A stretch of DNA of 64,000 nucleotides. Origin: Trematomus loennbergii (lineage: Eukaryota > Chordata > Actinopteri > Perciformes > Nototheniidae). A program made the translations under genes and the position numbers. The notes beneath the pieces are model-generated. The model saw nothing but the letters and a program-made list of their open reading frames with translations. It was not told where the DNA came from and made no database searches. Positions 58,046 through 64,000 of this stretch are shown piece after piece (position 1 is the stretch's first letter; the number at the start of each line of letters is the position of its first letter). Location of the stretch: the NCBI GenBank assembly GCA_012861695.1, contig JAAOOA010000147.1:796510-860509 (forward strand), written 5' to 3'.

Positions 58046-60017
58046 CGTTATTAATTGATCAGGTTTTTGTATCATTCAACACACACAATATGTCATTTTT
58101 TGCAACTAGGGGCCTCTATTATTTAACTCACATGGAAATAGAAAAGCACATAACTGTAATGGTGGATGTAAATAAATAAACCACATTAACAAATGCTTTT
58201 CACCTGGCTGCAGCTTCAGACGCAGTGGTATTTGTATTTTGCCTTATTATTCCACACTTACATGTATTGTAGTCTGAATTATGGTTTGTATTAGGATGGT
58301 TTTATTGAGGTACTGTAATGTTTTATATATATTTGGCAGATTTGAGATGCATTTTTGGTGTGAAACCACTAGGAGGCAGCATGACACTTCCCATGTCTCT
58401 GGAGCTCACACAGAGCAGGGATCTTTTTTTATCTTTGGTCTGTAGATAGTCTGTCAAAGATGTACAATATCCAACCCTGACACCGAATGAAATATAAATA
58501 TAATCTTTTAAAATGTATATTCTACGGGAGTAAAGTTTTCAGCATCGGATTTTACTTCTAATTTCGCTACTGCAGAAAGTCAATGCAGTCCCACCATGCA
58601 GGCTTTTACGAACATTTCTCCAGTTACATGAACTATTACATAATATACATTTTGTCACATATAGGCAATTTTTTTAAATAACAGATTAATGACAGATGTC
58701 GGCACAGGGACAAGAAAAAGTATGTTTTTATAGCAAGGATATGGTCAAAGCTGATCATAGAGAGTGTGGTTGCTGACAAGAAAAGCCAGTGTTGTTAGTG
58801 TGTTTGTTTCTCTACCTTATTTTCTCTCATGAGGGATTTAGTAGAGTTCCTGTTCCTTATTTTAAAAAGGGATTTTAAAATGCCCCCTGCTGCAGCTTTG
58901 AGTCCCCAAATCACCTCAAGAATTGAAAACAGGTTTCATGGCAGAGGAAACAACACGTTTTATTTTATTTCTGAGATTTCAACACAGAAAATCCAATATT
59001 TCAGTTCATTTTCTTTCTTTTGGACCATAGCACATTTAAAACAGATTGTTCTTGGAAGATTTAAAGTGGGTTTTTAAATATTACCACCACTTTTCTTTTA
59101 CCAAAAACTGAGCAGTCCAGCCTTCTTGTACCCTCTTACCTGTAAGAGCTCCAGGTCAGAAGTGAGTACAGATGAGGAAAACTGTAAAAACATGTGTTAA
59201 TCTACTGCGAAACAACCACACTGCTCCGAGTGACGAGGTCAAACACACACAAGAATAATTTCCCTCTGAAACATCCATTCACAGGAGCAAAAAGGAAAAA
59301 TACAAAGACAAGCAGGGAAATTGACTCTTAGCTCATAGTTGTTGTTTTTTAAAATATCTTTTAGCGTGAAAATACAAGAGTGTAATCTTCCCCTCTGTAA
59401 AGGCAGCATCTGTTCCTGTTGTTATGTGTGAAAGTGTTTGTTGATTCCCTCCTAAAACCATGATAAAATGTTCCCTCCCCGCGCCGCTGTGTGTCTGAAT
59501 CAATCACGTCTCCGTTTAACTTCGGAACATGTTTATCTTGGGGGTGAAAAAAGTGCCTTTAAAGTCGACTCATGAGGAACATTTATAATGTGTGAGACTG
59601 GGGTTTCAGTGCGAGTGTAAATATACCTTTGAGGTTCATTTACATAACACAGTGGGCCCTCACACATTATTCACACAGAGTTTTTAAACAGTTTAAAGTG
59701 AGGCTCCGCTCTGTTCTGACATAATGTGATTCACCCGTTCACAGCTCATATCTGTTAAATCCATGTTAAAGTGGAATAAAGGCGTCATTAGCATACACTC
59801 AACCTGTTGGTATTGTTGTTTTAAACGCCTTTATGTTCCTTTCCTCACTCCTTTAAGAGTTAAAAGGAAGCTGTGTTCAGGATTTGACACACTGCACAGT
59901 TTCTCTTCATCCCTTTACCTTTGTTCAGCTTGGTCTTTTTAACACATCAGATTTTACGGTATCTTCAAGTAAACTCAAGTAAAGTTTCTTCTTCTTTCTT
60001 TTGTTCTTTTGGGTTAC
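58046..60017. other. Intergenic, no gene seen
   Basis: AT-rich unique-looking sequence. The short ORFs have no splice context or recognisable product. Confidence 0.5.
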
Positions 60018-60806
60018 TTAAAGGTCCCATGTCATGGCCATTTCTACTGATCATATTTCCATTGTTGAGGTCTACTAGAATATATTTAAATTGTGCAATT
60101 TTCCAAAATCACATTGGTTTCTTATACAGCATCTCTGTATAGTGTGTATTCACTCTCTGTCCTAAACGGCTTGTTGGAGCTCCTGCCCCCCCCTCCCTGT
60201 GAGCCCAGTGTGCTCTGATTGGTCGGGACGTTGCGAGGCTCGTTGCGAGGCTCGTTGCTGCGAGGAGCGGACAGGTTTCCGGGTCGGCGATACAGCGAGA
60301 ACAAACGAAACTCATCCTGAGCACACACAAACACTCACAGCCGAAGTAAAAACAATAAGTGTGGCTTGATATTGAGTAAGAAAAAGGTTTATAATGCTGT
60401 GAGAATGGGTCTGCGGAGAGCATTTCTCCGCGATCCCAACTTGTCTATTACCAGCGTCCAGGGAGCTCTATGCAAGTCAATGGGACTCCCTGTTAGTTAG
60501 CCAAGGGATCCTGGTGTGTGAGGTGCTCCGCGGATTGGTCCATTTGGGCCAATCCGGTCATTTGTTGTTGATTTGGGTATTCACACGTCACAGAACCCAG
60601 GAAGTAAACAATGGAAAATGAGAAATCTCCAACGAGGCGTTCTGGGGCAGCATAGACAGGTATTTTCTGTGTTAGAGTTTTACTCGCTACAGGGTGTACT
60701 TTGAGGGTTTGTGACTCTGCAGACCGTTTACATGCATAAAAACCTTCATAAGTTAACACACAAGGGGACGGGTAATAACCGGAAAAGCATGACATGGGAC
60801 CTTTAA
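60018..60806. mobile_element. TTAA-flanked MITE, family B, copy 2
   Basis: Starts TTAAAGGTCCCATGTCATGG and ends GCATGACATGGGACCTTTAA, with TTAA at both ends. 789 bp, opposite orientation to the copy at 15192. It includes a short internal duplication, GTTGCGAGGCTC twice, near 60230. Confidence 0.85.
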
Positions 60807-61142
60807 ATTGCCTAACGTTTCTAATACCTGGTATACATTAAACCTGCATTCATTACATTTTTGTTCTTGGAGTCAGTGCAACCAACATGCTGAAATCACA
60901 ACATACTGTATGTGTACCTTGTAAAATTGAAGCATATTTACAGATCCAGCAGACATGGAGAAACAATCAATGTGGAATAATCCAGAATAAAGTTTTTGAC
61001 AAATTTGTAACGTAACATATGTACTTTTGTGGGAGGATGTGACGCTGAGATGGACCAAATGGTGTCTACCAACCAGAGGATCAGTGGTTCAATCCCAATC
61101 CCCCTGCATTCAACTTGTCGAAGTGTCCTTGCGTAAAGATAA

Positions 61143-62013
61143 TTAAAGGGGCACTATGCTTTTTGGGGTTTCCCTTTCCTGTAGTGTGTAATATAGGTTT
61201 TAGTGCATGTAAATGGTCTGCAAAGACTAAAATCCCAGTGTTCCCTCCAGAGGCAGTTTCTCTCCCACACACTCCCCCTGCCTGAAACGCCTCTATATTT
61301 ACTTCCATAACATAATGACATCACTATGTAACACTTGATCTTCTATTGCAGGGGTGTCAAACTCAAGGCCCGGGGGCCAAATCCGGCCCGCCACTTCATT
61401 TGATGTGGCCCACAAGAGCTTGCAAAGAATATAATAAGTGTATTATAATGTTACGTGCCGCTTTACAGGAGCACGTTGCCCATAAACTACATATCCCACA
61501 ATGCATCTCATTTTGTGAGATGCGCAATGAAGAGACTTGCAATTATTTTCCCTAGACTTCTGCTTTCAGTCGTAGTTAATTATGAAGTTATTACCCTATC
61601 CGATTATAATCCAATGCAGAGGAAATAGTGTAAAATAATAATACATTATTTTATATTTATTATATATATTTATCTATGTATATTTATATAGTCTTAAAGT
61701 TACCACCGGCCCTTTGAGTGCAACCATAATTCTAATGTGGCCCGCGATGAAATTGAGTTTGACACCCCTGTTCTATTGGCTAGCACTCCAACACATTGTT
61801 TCTGATAGGCTAAGGGGCGGGACATCTCTAAATGGTTGACCAATTACAACAGAGCCGGCCAGCTGACTAATCAGAGCAGCCTGGGCTCACTACTATACTA
61901 CTGAAACTACATCTATAAATTATAATACAGATATGAACGTGAACATGTGGGACTTTGATAAATGATCTATTTCTGTATTTCCTTTGGGCTGAAATGATGT
62001 GCCCTATAATGTT
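61143..62013. mobile_element. TTAA-type MITE related to family C, carrying a nested hAT
   Basis: Left end TTAAAGGGGCACTATGC. Internal text GTGTAATATAGGTTTTAGTG and TCTGCAAAGACTAAAATCCC matches 37859-37960. The right end near GTGCCCTATAAT is decayed, so the end coordinate is approximate. Confidence 0.55.
61349..61770. mobile_element. hAT-type element with perfect 8-bp duplication, nested
   Basis: Ends CAGGGGTGTCAAACTC and GAGTTTGACACCCCTG are perfect inverted repeats over 16 bp. TTCTATTG occurs on both sides (61341-61348 and 61771-61778). 422 bp. Similar ends but a different interior from the 28752/37964 pair. Confidence 0.88.
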
Positions 62014-62572
62014 ACATTTGTTGTGTAATTATGCAGGGCTGTGACTTCCTTGCTTGGTTTGATATCACAAGATTCTTATAAACCAGTGAGAGGTCATAAA
62101 ATAGACCCCTTGACAAAGTTTAAAGTGCTGTAACCTTATTTTGTACGCTGCTTTATTAAAAAACTCATGTGTAGATATTTAGTTTGTGCCTGAATAACAT
62201 TCTCTGCAGCGCAATATGTTCTGCTTCAGCAAACGAGCGAGAATAGAGTCGAAAAGTGATGACGGATTTTAGAGGAAAGACAGACTCTTGCATGAAAGAG
62301 GGGTAAATGTGTGTTGAATCCATAGCAAAGTGATTTCCTGTGTTGCTATGATGCATCACTGCGTGCATGTGTACACAAGGTGGAACAAAACGGTTTGGAT
62401 TGAAGTGATGTTTGACGATATTCTGTGTGTCCAAACCTCCATCACTGCGTTTTGAGCGTAGAAAAGGAAAGTGCTGTTTGAGTATAAGTGTGTCTTTGTG
62501 ATGACAGCGCTGGAAAAGCCATTTAAAAACCTCTGGATGTCGCCCGTGGAAACCCTTTGCATGTGGTCTCTA

Positions 62573-62708
<136 letters not shown>

Positions 62709-62801
62709 GGTGACAGGCGGCAAAATCATCTCAGGATTTTGGTTCAGGTCTCCGTCTTTGTGTTTCTCTAAGTGTCTGTGACAGGACAGAAAGGTAATGA
62801 T

Positions 62802-62803
<2 letters not shown>

Positions 62804-62871
<68 letters not shown>
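62804..62871. repeat. (GT)n microsatellite
   Basis: About 68 bp of GT, 100 bp after the CA block at 62573-62706. The two are complementary and could form a hairpin. Confidence 0.95.
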
Positions 62872-62872
<1 letters not shown>

Positions 62873-63205
62873 TGTTGAGTCTCCATGGATGGATACTTCT
62901 GTTTGTCTGAATGAGTAATGTAACAGACAGAGAGGATATGGGCTCAATGAATCACAAACACCATCCATCAGTGGGAATATTCCCCTCACAGTTTCAAGCC
63001 GTAACTTTTTTTAAACTGTAAATGATTTCCTTTGAAATAGAGAAGAGAATTGTTCCCAAAAAAGTGATTAAAAGCCCTGAAATTACTTTTTTAAACACAT
63101 GTTTTGGTCTTTGAACTGTATTTAAAACTCTGAATGTCTAAACAAGACACACACAGACCTAGTGCAGTTATATAACATGAAGAAAAGGTTGTACATTTAG
63201 ATGCA

Positions 63206-63440
63206 GGGCCGCCCCTCCCTACAGGCCGATCACGCAGACTGCGTGGGGCCTCACCTCGCGGAGGGGGCCTCAGCTTGCGGCGGGAGTCTCAGCTTGCCGC
63301 GCACCTACAGTGTAAGAGCGCCACAGTTTCTCCGCTGCGAGGCTCCACTAGCACGCACCCCCCCCCGTCCCCCCTTTGACGCTCGCGACACAGAGGGCCT
63401 CATCATATAACTTTGCGTGGGGCCACAAGTTGGCCTGTTT
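63206..63440 (+). mobile_element. hAT-derived fragment
   Basis: Begins CAGGGCCGCCCCTCCC and contains ACGCAGACTGCGTGGGGCC. Its relative, reversed, is at 34735-34880. GC-rich against an AT-rich background. No right end was found. Confidence 0.5.
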
Positions 63441-64000
63441 AGATGTTTAAGAACAAGCAAGCACTCCCTTACTGAAAAGTAAAATTATTTCTCCTTTTGA
63501 ATGTCTTTTTCTTTGTGTAAAATGTGGGCACATACAGTATGTGAATTCATCACATGCTAAATGTGTTACATACCTAATGTTTTTTTGTTTTTTTCAGATG
63601 ATGTCTTATGCTATGCTATCTGCTCCATCCTGAAAAGTTGTTTCTTAATCTTAACCATTTCCTTGCAAAACTAAATATTCATGACTCAATGAACATCAAC
63701 ACGTTATTCTTTAGATAAAAAACACCCTGGTGATGGTTGATCAAGGTTTTAATGTTCAAAAACTCATGTATTGACAGTGCCTTTGCAGCACAAGCAGAAA
63801 ACTCTCCACCTGTTATAAGATTTAGATTAAAATGTTTCTCGATCCTGAATGTATGCACAGAAGTTCATCACAATTGAGCTCAGACCACTGCAAACCAGGG
63901 AGAAGAGCACGTACACCAATATAAATACAGAATCTCTCTGGTGAAATATCTGTAGTGGGATTTTCTGGTCCACCTTAAACGCCAGTCCACCTTAAGAGAA
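63441..64000. other. Window end, no gene seen
   Basis: AT-rich sequence with no exon, RNA gene or clear repeat. Confidence 0.5.

Overview
The window is vertebrate nuclear DNA, almost certainly from a teleost fish. Genes are split by long introns with GT-AG junctions. Non-coding DNA is full of (CA)n arrays and short non-autonomous DNA transposons with TTAA or 8-bp target duplications. The proteins resemble vertebrate families. The species cannot be named from the sequence.

Layout, all four genes on the + strand. (1) 3960-5578: a two-exon C2H2 zinc-finger gene with nine fingers. (2) 5935-11602: a second C2H2 gene with six fingers, acidic VKEEE-type N-terminal exons, no visible start exon and three frame breaks. 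(3) 14766-31392: lysosomal acid alpha-glucosidase (gaa), with 20 coding exons traced from a type II membrane anchor and trefoil domain to the last codon. A likely non-coding first exon lies near 13735-13896. (4) 40110-56339: MICAL-like protein 2 (micall2), with 16 exons encoding a CH domain, half of a LIM domain, a long Thr/Ser/Pro-rich region and a C-terminal bMERB coiled coil. The genes look functionally unrelated: two nuclear DNA-binding proteins, a lysosomal glycogen hydrolase and a Rab-effector scaffold.

Between and inside the genes are at least 13 TTAA-flanked MITE copies in four families. There are also several hAT-type elements, some with perfect 8-bp duplications, pieces of non-LTR retrotransposons, tRNA-derived SINE fragments, long microsatellites and a G-quadruplex-capable 7-bp minisatellite. 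The last 6 kb holds no gene that I can see.

The most useful observation for an annotator is a set of 13 frame breaks in otherwise well-conserved exons of gaa, micall2 and the second zinc-finger gene. Twelve behave as single-base deletions. This looks more like uncorrected sequencing or consensus error than loss of three neighbouring genes. I found no convincing new biological system. The best biological leads are CA-repeat arrays next to four micall2 donor sites, the half LIM domain, a MITE seven bases past a micall2 donor, and sorting motifs in the cytosolic tail of gaa.
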